Shown in pieces: positions 36,001 to 44,003 of a stretch of 64,000 nucleotides of DNA. The translations under genes and the position numbers were made by a program. Origin of the DNA: AP-15 sp035538335 (GTDB taxonomy: Bacteria; Pseudomonadota; Alphaproteobacteria; ATCC43930; CGMCC-115725); assembly GCA_035538335.1 (NCBI GenBank), contig DATLKN010000058.1, positions 31,476-95,475 on the forward strand, in the 5' to 3' direction. The notes under the pieces were generated by a model. That model worked only from the letters and a program-made list of their open reading frames with translations. It did not search any database and was not told the DNA's origin. Numbering within the stretch: the stretch's first letter is position 1; each line of letters opens with the position of its first letter.

Positions 36001-37585
36001 GAGCGTGCGTTTCCAGCACATGCTGGATGGACAGCCTGCAGCACTCGGCTTCGTTATGCCAGTCGACGGGCTCCGGATTCGAATTGCCATCCCGCCGGAT
36101 CTGTGGGCGCAAGGAAGCACTAGCGATGCGAAGTGGCGGGCGCTGCGAACGACCCGGTACTTCAGTTCCGCTTGGTCGGGCGATGCTTTGGCGATGGCGA
36201 ATAGTCCGTTCGTGCGGCAATGGCTTGCCCATATTTACTTCGCCGCGCTGAGTTACGAGGCGCTCTATCGTCAGATCGGGCTGCAGGAGGCAGAGGAGGC
36301 GCTCGCTGCAGGAACTGCTGCGGTCTCGGTGACGCAAGTGCTCGACTCCATCTTTCAATCCCCCCTCATCACTGACGATCAAGCGGGCGACGGCTCGGAT
36401 GACGCTCAGGACCGCTTACGGCAGGACCTCGAGGCCGATCTGCATAACCCGGACGTGTTGCGCGGCTTGTCGGAATTGGCGCAGCAACTGTGGGTGCGGG
36501 TGGATGCGTCGTGGGAGCCCTGGCTGCGACGCTGCTTCAAGGCGACCATGGCAGCGGCTTTCTTTGAGGCTGTTCAAGACTTGTGCCCGGGGATTGATCC
36601 TGACGGGCTCATCGTGGACCTGGATCCCGGACCGCGCGGTGCCGAGGACGTCTACGCCGCCGACGATGACGAGACAGAATTTTGGGTCACTGAAAACACT
36701 CCGGGCGGCAGCGGTCTGATCGAGGCAATCGTTCGGTCGTACGCCGAAGATCCGAGACGCTTTTACTCTCTGATGACAGCGGTTCTACGCCCTAACGAAT
36801 ACGAGCTTATCGATCACCAACTTGGCCAGTTCCTCGACGCCATCGCAGGCCCAAGCCCGGTTTTGGCGCTTGCCGAGGCTGTCCAAGCGTTTCGGGGATC
36901 TACGAGCGTCGAGAAAAGCCAGCAGGCGCTGGCTGCGTTGCGCCACGTATTGACGAACTCGGGATTTGCCCTCTTCCACGGTTTTCTCTCTGCCCTCGCC
37001 AATCGCGTTTTGCGACCGGGATCGACGCCACAGGCCGACATCTTTTTGCGCGAAGCGCTTCAGACTTGGCGAAGCGAGGAATTGCGTCTGGGGATCGAGT
37101 TGGACTCGCGCGCATTGGCATTTCGTCTGAGCCAAGACGACGGGATCGACCAGATTATGGCCGCGGCCGGACTGCCGGTCCCCTCGGACAACGTCTCCTC
37201 GTGGCGTTTCAACGCGATCTACGGTCTGTTGTGGGCGCGTGGGGCTGCCGTTCGGCGCGCGGGGCTCGGTCTCTATAACCCTTTCGTAGAGATGCCAGAG
37301 TCGGAGCGTCTGCTGGTAGCGGAACATCTTTCCGAGGGGCGTACGGCGGTGGCAGTCAACCAGCCGGGCTGGGAGGTAGCTGCAATGGAGCGCCTTGCCG
37401 GAAGTGGTTTCGTCACGTTGACCGCCCCCGTAAGTCAGAAGGCGGAGATTGCCGCCGCTCTCGGCTTTTTCGCCACCAATCCCGTTCAATCCGATTATTT
37501 GTCTGTCTACGCCCGTCTCGACGCGCTGCGCCGAAGAGACGATGTCCTTGAGGCTGACCTGCAAATCGTCGAGGTTCAGCAATGA
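33005..37585 (+). CDS. dpdJ: DpdJ: very large DEAD/DEAH helicase with Cys-rich insert
   Basis: A 1526-residue SF2 helicase. Motif I VSAGTGSGKTLAFYLPAL is near residues 199-216, motif II LLDEVHSYAGFHG near 396-408 and motif III VGLSATLRD near 429-437. The second lobe carries ATASLEVGFNDPGVGSVIQ and FLQRKGRAGR (about 606-640). Between motifs Ia and II lies a Cys-rich insert (CGFMGCPADGC ... CGSCGH, about 305-340), a probable zinc finger. The C-terminal third contains a DUF1998-like part (TENTPGGSGLIEAI). The ATG at 33005 overlaps dpdI by 14 bp. It matches DpdJ of dpd clusters by architecture and position. Confidence 0.82.
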   Translation: MPTPEDAESQKFLENVLDAIEQREARLLVWGLVDGRLSRDEIEAVIDPLLDEALAKGLLAFMQASEVVAALRDKRLLFETDTVPYPGYRSRMAEGVRLLFRLRQLFPKHDGPTGWQFARTLVADYRFLWRRRSYPKREIPVRAALDRISEVCPDALSLALLEALLNGRGPNYALAEFQVRATARILGQLQQRVSSGTIVSAGTGSGKTLAFYLPALSRVGAHIARDPRDLKWVKVLAIYPRTELLRDQFAEIYKEARRLDGFLRQRQRSPIRIGAFFGKTPGSAADLLSNDSAAWRSSGEDFVCGFMGCPADGCDGDLLWKREDVVQRRERLICGSCGHRVTEEEVVLTRGRLRESPPDILFTTTEMLNRRLGDGSHRHLFGLGRRAARAPEIVLLDEVHSYAGFHGAQVAYLLRRWSHLLRTPLSFVGLSATLRDAEKFFGRLVGLDDALVEEVSPRTADMIQEGAEYLVALRGDPVSRTALLSTTIQTAMAVSRIMDTAPSQPSGGVYGRRVFAFTDDIDVNNRLYFGLLDAEGRDGRGTVDMVRHPAGGLAVLRRPMASQLRDRYGQDWQALQDIGHRLGDRKRIGRTSSQDPGVSAGMDVIVATASLEVGFNDPGVGSVIQHKAPRDVAQFLQRKGRAGRLRSMRPWTVVVLSDYGRDRLAYQAYDQLFDPELPVRTVPLANRYVQRMQAVYSLIDFLGASLQAKGATGNVWQTLAGPSEGNRNRAYREALVASLVEILRSAKASDDLEDHLQQALGLTDADVTALLWEYPRSLLTAVVPTALRRLSSNWRFQDRPREDDFLPNAPLPDFAPSSLFSDLNLPEVRVIVSGAHANSKVRQEVMPIAQALWTFAGGRVSRRFGTEDGRIRHWIAPTLTDSAEQTLDLGQFYTVLPLGTWLVRHGDVVSAVPTFRPIEMRVNSPPFDISDTSNARLELRTQIVILRRGLTLQKPSVNDAERLVAALEVFTHGNQAPIEMRRFAPASQAEIRFKRRDAWSVRFQHMLDGQPAALGFVMPVDGLRIRIAIPPDLWAQGSTSDAKWRALRTTRYFSSAWSGDALAMANSPFVRQWLAHIYFAALSYEALYRQIGLQEAEEALAAGTAAVSVTQVLDSIFQSPLITDDQAGDGSDDAQDRLRQDLEADLHNPDVLRGLSELAQQLWVRVDASWEPWLRRCFKATMAAAFFEAVQDLCPGIDPDGLIVDLDPGPRGAEDVYAADDDETEFWVTENTPGGSGLIEAIVRSYAEDPRRFYSLMTAVLRPNEYELIDHQLGQFLDAIAGPSPVLALAEAVQAFRGSTSVEKSQQALAALRHVLTNSGFALFHGFLSALANRVLRPGSTPQADIFLREALQTWRSEELRLGIELDSRALAFRLSQDDGIDQIMAAAGLPVPSDNVSSWRFNAIYGLLWARGAAVRRAGLGLYNPFVEMPESERLLVAEHLSEGRTAVAVNQPGWEVAAMERLAGSGFVTLTAPVSQKAEIAAALGFFATNPVQSDYLSVYARLDALRRRDDVLEADLQIVEVQQ

Positions 37586-38130
37586 CAGGCGTACCCGAAT
37601 ATACGTCACGACGTATATTTAAAACTGCGGTCACAAGCCAAAACGTCGTACGCGAAGTCTTACAATTGATGTTTGTGTCCGAATTCCTTATGCGGGGCGA
37701 AGAAGTTTGGCTCGTTAGTCCATGGATTAGTAATATCGTTCTTCTGGATAATCGAGCTGGGGGGTTCGATGCCATAAATCCGGAGTGGCGGCGGCGTGAG
37801 ATTCGCTTAGTCGACGTCGCGATTCAAATTCTCTCGGCAGGCGGGCGGGTAACGGTTGTGAGCCGACCAGATGAGCACAATAAGCGATTTCTATTCCGGC
37901 TGGGTGAGGCGGTAAGGGAAGCCGGCGTCGGCGATCTCCTCACACTGATCGAGCGCGATCACCTGCACACGAAGGGCATACTGACCGAGCACGGACTGCT
38001 GTTGGGCTCAATGAATATTACGTACAACGGGCTGGAATTGAATGACGAATTTGTGGAGTACGACACAGATCGGGCCAGCCTCGCAGGCGCCCGTCTTGCG
38101 TTCGAGACTTACCGGAACGACGCCTCGTGA
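37582..38130 (+). CDS. dpdK: DpdK: phospholipase D-like nuclease
   Basis: A 182-residue protein with a single PLD-type active site: HLHTKGILTE followed by GSMNITYNG near residues 127-155. The usual HxKxxxxD motif ends here in Glu rather than Asp. PLD nucleases with one motif work as dimers and need no metal. In the Dpd system this is the best candidate for the enzyme that cuts unmodified DNA. It is coupled by ATGA to dpdJ and overlaps the dpdD GTG. Its first 100 bp are clearly more AT-rich than the neighbouring genes. Confidence 0.82.
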   Translation: MTGVPEYTSRRIFKTAVTSQNVVREVLQLMFVSEFLMRGEEVWLVSPWISNIVLLDNRAGGFDAINPEWRRREIRLVDVAIQILSAGGRVTVVSRPDEHNKRFLFRLGEAVREAGVGDLLTLIERDHLHTKGILTEHGLLLGSMNITYNGLELNDEFVEYDTDRASLAGARLAFETYRNDAS

Positions 38131-40415
38131 CTACCCGTCTGCCCCCTGCCGAAGAGGCGTGGCTCGCCCAATTCTTCTCGGGCAGGAACCTCCTCACCTG
38201 GGAAAGCATTCAGACCGGATCGGCTCCTGATCGGTGGGCCGGTGACGTACAGCCTTGGATCGATCTCCTGGCGCGGGCTAACCCCGATCTGCCGATCGTT
38301 TTGCCGTTCATGGAAAAACTCGATCAGGTCACCTGGTACGGCATCGCACGCGATCCGCAGACAGCTATTCGTCTTGGCCAGGAACTCCTGGCCATGTTGG
38401 GGCCGTCCTACACCAATTTCACCGGGCTCCCCCATGTGCTCGACGCAGCCGATCTTCAGGAAGGACTTCTGGCAAATCACTTTGTGGCGCCTGCATACCG
38501 TTTAGTACCAACTGAGTCGTCCTACCTGCCGAGAATCCGAAGCACGGTAGAACTCTATCGTGGCGTTCTCGAACGACGGCCGGCGCGCCAGCCCCCGGCA
38601 GCGCGTCCCGTAGGATCAATTCGTAACGACTTTGATCGGGCCCTGCTCGCAGACGACAAAGATCAAGCGGAACGAAGGTTCGAGGAACTCCTCCAGACCG
38701 GACGCCTGAGCGCTGAGAACCGTGTGTTTCTTGAGGTGCGCCTGCTGGCGGGATTGGGCCGGTGGCCGCAGCTCGCCGGAAATCACGCGCTTCTGCGGAA
38801 CCTCGCCGATTTGCCGCTGCCACCTCAAGTCCTGGTCGACACAGTGGAGGCCATCTATCGCGTCCATGTAGAGCACTTTGAAGCCAACGGTGATGTCGCC
38901 GGAGCGATCAAAGGCTTTCGCGAGACGATAGCGACGCGCTACGGCCGGCTGTTTGGCACACGGCGCGGTCTCCGTCGTCCCCGCATCCTCAAGGCCTTCT
39001 TGCTTTATGAGTTGTGCCAGCCGGCCCCGGATCCATCAATCTGCGCCGATATCGGGGCTCTCCTCAGTGGATTTGCGGCCGAGCCTTTCGTTGCCGGGCT
39101 CTTATCGTCCGTTCCGCACCGAGAAGCCGCGGCCCCCCGTCCGATGTCCGCTCCGGCATTGGATGAAGAGGCCGCCGCCGACGAGGCGTTCGAAGATGAT
39201 CAGCACGACCGGGCGCTCGCGATCTACCGGACATTGCCTGTCACCCCGAAAACGTTGCGCCGGATGTTGCGTTGCGCTCGAGAAATCGGCTCTGCCGGAG
39301 CCGCGGTCGACGTGTTGCAGATCGTCGCGAGCTCTCCGCCTGAAATCATTGGCTTGCTCACGGCATCGGCCCGGGAAACGCTCGATCAACTACGCGTCCT
39401 TTCCACGCCTGTTGCTCCGGCAGCGTCAACAACCGGGACAGAAGCGGCACAGGATCTTGGATGGGTGGCTTGGGCACGCTGGGTGGTCGGCGGCGCGCCG
39501 GTCTCAGCAGCGGAACGCGTCGCCCGCGAGTGGGCGCCGAGTTGGGACGTCGATGCCGTGTCTGGCGATCAAGGGGCTATCGAGGAACTGGCCCAACTCA
39601 TCGGAAACGCCGAGGGACAGGCGGCAGGCGTATTTCGGGCGGTTTTCCCTGCACTGTTCGAGGCGTTCGTCGTTCAGCCGGACAGCACTTCCCAGTTCCT
39701 CAAACCCCTTTACACGATGCTGTTAACGGTCCTCGCCCTTGGCGAAGGTAACTCGCCGGATGACCTCGAACTAGCTCGGCAACTGGCGGAGGCCCTCTTA
39801 CAGTGTGGAAATAGTCAGGCCGAATATCGTGCGATGGTACAGGACCTGGAAGAGTTGTTGGGAGGGTCGTCTTCGATAAATACCCTTTCCTGGGCGATGG
39901 ATGCGGCTGAGGTTTTGGCAATCAATCCGGCGCCTGACTTGGAGAGCCGGCTTCGATTTTTTATGAAGGTACTTGAGTTAGCACAGACGACCTCGCACCG
40001 GGTAAAAATCGCCCATCGGATCGCGCTGGGTCTCCTGTGCAAAGATTTTGGCGTTGAATTCCCGAGTATCCTAAGCGCTCCGGAGGAATCCACGGACCCG
40101 CAGGTTCCGCGGACCTTCACAGGGAAACGGGTATCTATTTACACCCTAACCGAGCCAGCCGGGAAAAGAGCCGCAGACATGTTGCGACAGACCTGCCCCG
40201 GTCTGGAAGTCGACATTAATTCAGATGAGGTTTGCACAGATAGGCTGGCTGCGTTGGCCAGGAATTCTGATGTCTTCATTTTTGCGTGGAGGAGCAGCAA
40301 GCACCAAGCGTACTACTGCATTAAAAATAACAGGCCGACCGCATTGCCGCTACTTCAACCCCTGGGAAAGGGAAGCGCGAGTATCTTTCGAGCAGCATTG
40401 GAATATCTGAATTGA
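38127..40415 (+). CDS. dpdD: DpdD: Dpd restriction component
   Basis: A 762-residue protein with GTG start overlapping dpdK by 4 bp. It has no familiar catalytic motif. The middle section (about 180-640) is helical and repeat-like, resembling a TPR or similar solenoid. The last 100 residues, starting near TFTGKRVSIYTLTEPAGKRAADML, look like a small alpha/beta domain ending in PLGKGSASIFRAALEYL. This C-terminal pattern and operon place fit DpdD. Role: probably scaffold plus nucleotide or DNA sensor; this is inference. Confidence 0.75.
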   Translation: MTTRLPPAEEAWLAQFFSGRNLLTWESIQTGSAPDRWAGDVQPWIDLLARANPDLPIVLPFMEKLDQVTWYGIARDPQTAIRLGQELLAMLGPSYTNFTGLPHVLDAADLQEGLLANHFVAPAYRLVPTESSYLPRIRSTVELYRGVLERRPARQPPAARPVGSIRNDFDRALLADDKDQAERRFEELLQTGRLSAENRVFLEVRLLAGLGRWPQLAGNHALLRNLADLPLPPQVLVDTVEAIYRVHVEHFEANGDVAGAIKGFRETIATRYGRLFGTRRGLRRPRILKAFLLYELCQPAPDPSICADIGALLSGFAAEPFVAGLLSSVPHREAAAPRPMSAPALDEEAAADEAFEDDQHDRALAIYRTLPVTPKTLRRMLRCAREIGSAGAAVDVLQIVASSPPEIIGLLTASARETLDQLRVLSTPVAPAASTTGTEAAQDLGWVAWARWVVGGAPVSAAERVAREWAPSWDVDAVSGDQGAIEELAQLIGNAEGQAAGVFRAVFPALFEAFVVQPDSTSQFLKPLYTMLLTVLALGEGNSPDDLELARQLAEALLQCGNSQAEYRAMVQDLEELLGGSSSINTLSWAMDAAEVLAINPAPDLESRLRFFMKVLELAQTTSHRVKIAHRIALGLLCKDFGVEFPSILSAPEESTDPQVPRTFTGKRVSIYTLTEPAGKRAADMLRQTCPGLEVDINSDEVCTDRLAALARNSDVFIFAWRSSKHQAYYCIKNNRPTALPLLQPLGKGSASIFRAALEYLN

Positions 40416-40499
40416 TCGAAGTTGGCCAAGTACGGGGCGTAGACTAGAGAGCATCGATGCGCGGGAACGCCGAGATAGCTGCTTACGAGGAGGGACGCA

Positions 40500-41306
40500 T
40501 TGCCAGAGTTGCCGGAAGTCGCAGCGATGCTATCGCGTCTCGCGCCTGAGATTGAGGGCCGGAGCTTTGTTGGTCTTGAGGCATTGACCGGGCATGCGGG
40601 ATCGCTGTTACGCGGTGAACTGACGGCCTTACGGCCAGGTGCACGCCTTGTGCGTATCTCGCGGCACGGAAAGCTGAGTTTGCTCCATTTCGGCTCGTCT
40701 GCGGTAGTTGTCGTCCAATTGGGGATGTCCGGGCGCTTGATATTGCGCGGCCCTTTGGGCCAACACGATCATATCGCCTCGCATTTGAGCGGCGGGTGCA
40801 CGGTAACATACGCTGATCACCGTCGCTTTGGGGCAGTCTATGTCTGGCCCGCGGCGGAGGTGGCTCGGCGCCCGCCGCTGGATGCGATCGGTCCTGACGC
40901 TTTGGATCCCGCGCTCGATGCCAAGCTATTCCCGTCTGGACCGCGGGCTATCAAAGAGGCACTGTTAGACCAGAGCGTCGTCGCCGGGCTGGGAAACATT
41001 TATTCGTGCGAGGCTCTTTACCGGGCCGGCATCGACCCGCGCCGTCCCTGCTCCGCCTTAGGTCTCGAGGGCCGGCAGCGGTTGATCGCGGCGATCCGCT
41101 GTGTCCTTGCAGAAGCTGCGGCCGACGGAGGCGCGACGCTAAGTGATTATCGCGGTACCGAGGGTGAAGCAGGCGGGTTCGAATCCAAGTTTGCGGTTTA
41201 CGGGCGCGAAGGCCTTCCCTGCTCAGGCTGCGGTTGCGCCGGTTCTGTCGTCCGTATTCGCCAAGGAGGAAGATCTACCTGGCTTTGTAGAGCTCGCCAG
41301 GCGTGA
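40500..41306 (+). CDS. Fpg/Nei-like DNA glycosylase with incomplete zinc finger
   Basis: A 268-residue protein of the formamidopyrimidine-DNA glycosylase family. It begins (TTG start after a GAGGAGGGA site) with MPELPEV, so the catalytic N-terminal Pro and the next Glu are present. The beta-hairpin Lys is in RHGKLSLLHF and the helix-two-turn-helix in DQSVVAGLGNIYSCEALYRAG. The C-terminal zinc finger has CSGC but its last pair reads C-R-A-R where C-x-x-C is expected, so one zinc ligand is Arg. Family enzymes cut out damaged purines and nick the strand. It lies 85 bp after dpdD on the same strand; a role with deazapurine-containing DNA is open. Confidence 0.85.
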   Translation: MPELPEVAAMLSRLAPEIEGRSFVGLEALTGHAGSLLRGELTALRPGARLVRISRHGKLSLLHFGSSAVVVVQLGMSGRLILRGPLGQHDHIASHLSGGCTVTYADHRRFGAVYVWPAAEVARRPPLDAIGPDALDPALDAKLFPSGPRAIKEALLDQSVVAGLGNIYSCEALYRAGIDPRRPCSALGLEGRQRLIAAIRCVLAEAAADGGATLSDYRGTEGEAGGFESKFAVYGREGLPCSGCGCAGSVVRIRQGGRSTWLCRARQA

Positions 41307-41573
41307 GTTCGATATTAGGGACGGCGATGTTGATCGCTTCCCCCGGGGTTCTCATCACCGGAGCAATCTCGAGGGTCACCGTTGGCGGGATCATAGCTCG
41401 GCGTTAAGGCCCCGACGCCAAAACCCTTCAAACTACATTGACGATTTTGGCAGCATCCTCCGCTCCTACAGGGTAAAACGGTAGATGGATGCGCACCTGT
41501 TGGGGACTCAAAGGCAGTGTAAGCCGTTTATTAGGGGCGGAGTTGGTGCGATTGTGTCGACGGGAGATACCGT

Positions 41574-43994
41574 TTGATCCCGTTAAATAACTTTTTCCCG
41601 TTGGTCTGCGCGGCCATACCACGCTTCGCCAATAACCCGCCGAATCCGCACCAGCAAGCGTGTATAATCAACCCGGCAACTGAACCGTTGATGATAGTTG
41701 CGGGTCCAGGGAGCGGAAAGACAACCGTATTAGTCTTGCGCGCATTGCGGTTCGTCTTTGTCGATCGAATTCTACCCGAACACATCATCCTAACGACGTT
41801 TACACGCAAGGCTGCGAAGGAGCTCCGATCTCGCCTGATAGATTGGGGACTGTTACTCTGCGGCCACTTGAGAGGTAATCCGCCAATCGGTCAGCCAGGC
41901 TTCATAGAGTGGCTGGCCTCGGTTGATGTGAACCGGTTTGTCACTGGCACCTTGGATAGCTTGTGCGAGGAGGTGCTGAACCGTTATCGGGATCCTACAG
42001 ACCGCGCTTCGGTGGTCGTAGAAGGCTTCGTGGCCAACGCCCTCCTCCGGAACGACGGGCTTTACCCGGTCCAAGCCAACAGAAACCCGCTGCTTTCAAA
42101 TTATCTGGCCTCCTTCACGTTTGAGGGCAATCCGCCCAGAAATTTCGGCGAATTGCTCGCTGTGAGCCGCACATTCATCGATCGGTTTCTCCACGACGAA
42201 GTAAACGTGGCTCAGTTCCGAACGGCGGCTTTACATGGCACTGCGAGACAATGTCTGGTGGACGCGGCGGATTCCTATTGGCAAAGTTTAGATAACGCGA
42301 GTCGCCTTGATTTTGCGCGGCTTGAGCACATGTTTTATGCTCGGCTCGTAGCACGACGGCTAAGTCGATTCACTAGTGACGTCCGAGCTGTGCTCGTAGA
42401 CGAGTATCAAGACACCAACCCCCTGCAGGAACGTATATATTTCGAGTTGGTCAGACAGACGAACGCGTCGCTGACGATTGTCGGCGACGATGATCAGTCA
42501 TTGTACCGCTTTCGCGGCGCCACCATCGAATTGTTCCGCGACTTTGTCGCTAATTTCCGAGCCAGCTTTCCGGGTGGAACAAGCGCAAGGGTACGCCATT
42601 TGATTGAAAACTATCGATCAACTCCAGAGATCGTCCGCTTCTTCAATGACTTTATTGATACAGATTCCGCATTCGCGGCCGCTCGCGTGCAACCGCCGAA
42701 GCCGAGAATCCAACATCAATTGCGCTCGAACGGCTGTCCGGTGCTTGGGTTATTCCGGCCCGATCGGCACACGCTCGCTAGCGATCTGACTACCCTTCTG
42801 ACCGATATTTTTTGCGGTACGGGGAGGCAACTCACGATAACTGGGGCAACGGTTAACCTCTGCCGGAATGTTGATGGTGGCGATTTCGGCGACTGCGTGT
42901 TTCTCGGCCGGACCGTAAACGAGTATGCGCGCGGCTTCGGGAACGCTGCTCCACGGCCACGACTCCCCTTCTTTCTTCGACAGGGGCTCAGCGCTCATGG
43001 CGTGCAGGTTTTCAATCCGCGAGGCAGTGCCCTGCGCGACATACTGGTTGTGCAACAACTGTTGGGGGTCCTTCTTCATTGCATCGACCCTCCAACCCGG
43101 ACGCAACCCGATGGCGCTCAATTGCACGATTTGATTGCGAGAAACGCCCTCCGTCAGGAGGCGGTTCGCTATCTCACCAACTGGCGTCGGATCGCATCGG
43201 CGTTCATGGCATCGAACCCGATGCCGAATCGGCCACACATGCTTTCGGATTTTGTGCAAGCGTGGCAGCAGCGAAGATCGCAGAGTGCAATGCGTTGGCC
43301 CGAGGAATGGCCACTGCTCGAGATCTGCTTCAAAATCGTTTCGTGGATCACTTATCTGCGGGATGATCCTGAGGGGCAAGTCTATTTGGAGTCCATTTGC
43401 CGCGTAGTTAGCCAGGCTTCGACCTTCTCCTCCTACCGATCTAACATTGTTTTCGACGATCCCGGCCACCATCAGCGCAGCGTTCAGCGCGCGATCACTG
43501 ATATGCTAGCTCCGATAGCAGAGGACGAGATTGAACTTGACGAAGACGTGATGCCTAGCGTGCCGCGTGATCGGCTCAGCTTTATGACGATTCACCAAGC
43601 AAAGGGGCTTGAGTTTCCATTGGTGATTGTAGATGTCGGCTCTGATTTCAGCAGGAATCATCCAAGGCAGCGGTTCAGCCGTTTCCCCGAGAACGCATCA
43701 AATGTAGCGGTGCTGGAGGACGAACTTTCGGCCTATTGCCCAATCGGCAGACTGCGGTTGGCTCGTACCTCTCTCGATCGGACTTTCGATGACCTGGTGC
43801 GACTTAACTACGTTGCGTTCAGTCGGCCACAGTCCGTACTCCTATTGGTAGGTCTCGATGCGTGCTTACAGTACAACAGCGCGATCAAGAATGTAGCCAC
43901 GGGTTGGCGACGTGATCAGACCTGGGCCTGGCGGGTCAACGTGTCGGGGCGGCCGCCGCCGCTGGCGAATCGGATTCCTCTTCACCTGATTTAG
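41574..43994 (+). CDS. UvrD/Rep-like superfamily I DNA helicase
   Basis: An 806-residue SF1A helicase with TTG start after GGGAGA. Motif I VAGPGSGKTTVLVLRAL is near residues 42-58, motif Ia TTFTRKAAKELRSRL follows, motif II VLVDEYQDTNPLQ is near 273-285, motif III VGDDDQSLYRFRGA near 302-315, and motifs V-VI are FMTIHQAKGLEFPLVIVDVG and LNYVAFSRPQS. It tracks 3' to 5' on single-stranded DNA. The next gene, 9 bp away, is a Cas4/AddB-like nuclease, so the pair resembles a split AddAB-type helicase-nuclease. Base use is more AT-rich than the chromosome. The 267 bp before it hold no clear gene. Confidence 0.88.
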   Translation: MIPLNNFFPLVCAAIPRFANNPPNPHQQACIINPATEPLMIVAGPGSGKTTVLVLRALRFVFVDRILPEHIILTTFTRKAAKELRSRLIDWGLLLCGHLRGNPPIGQPGFIEWLASVDVNRFVTGTLDSLCEEVLNRYRDPTDRASVVVEGFVANALLRNDGLYPVQANRNPLLSNYLASFTFEGNPPRNFGELLAVSRTFIDRFLHDEVNVAQFRTAALHGTARQCLVDAADSYWQSLDNASRLDFARLEHMFYARLVARRLSRFTSDVRAVLVDEYQDTNPLQERIYFELVRQTNASLTIVGDDDQSLYRFRGATIELFRDFVANFRASFPGGTSARVRHLIENYRSTPEIVRFFNDFIDTDSAFAAARVQPPKPRIQHQLRSNGCPVLGLFRPDRHTLASDLTTLLTDIFCGTGRQLTITGATVNLCRNVDGGDFGDCVFLGRTVNEYARGFGNAAPRPRLPFFLRQGLSAHGVQVFNPRGSALRDILVVQQLLGVLLHCIDPPTRTQPDGAQLHDLIARNALRQEAVRYLTNWRRIASAFMASNPMPNRPHMLSDFVQAWQQRRSQSAMRWPEEWPLLEICFKIVSWITYLRDDPEGQVYLESICRVVSQASTFSSYRSNIVFDDPGHHQRSVQRAITDMLAPIAEDEIELDEDVMPSVPRDRLSFMTIHQAKGLEFPLVIVDVGSDFSRNHPRQRFSRFPENASNVAVLEDELSAYCPIGRLRLARTSLDRTFDDLVRLNYVAFSRPQSVLLLVGLDACLQYNSAIKNVATGWRRDQTWAWRVNVSGRPPPLANRIPLHLI

Positions 43995-44003
43995 GGAGAA
44001 CTA

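Noticed and set aside
22393..40415. A DISARM or BREX defence system, given several large helicases and a PLD protein
   Set aside because: No DNA methyltransferase, PglX, PglZ or BrxC-like gene was seen. The set and order fit dpdE-K plus dpdD.
41143..41573. Possible gene between the Fpg-like and UvrD-like genes
   Set aside because: The frames there have no ribosome site or family likeness and partly overlap the glycosylase gene.
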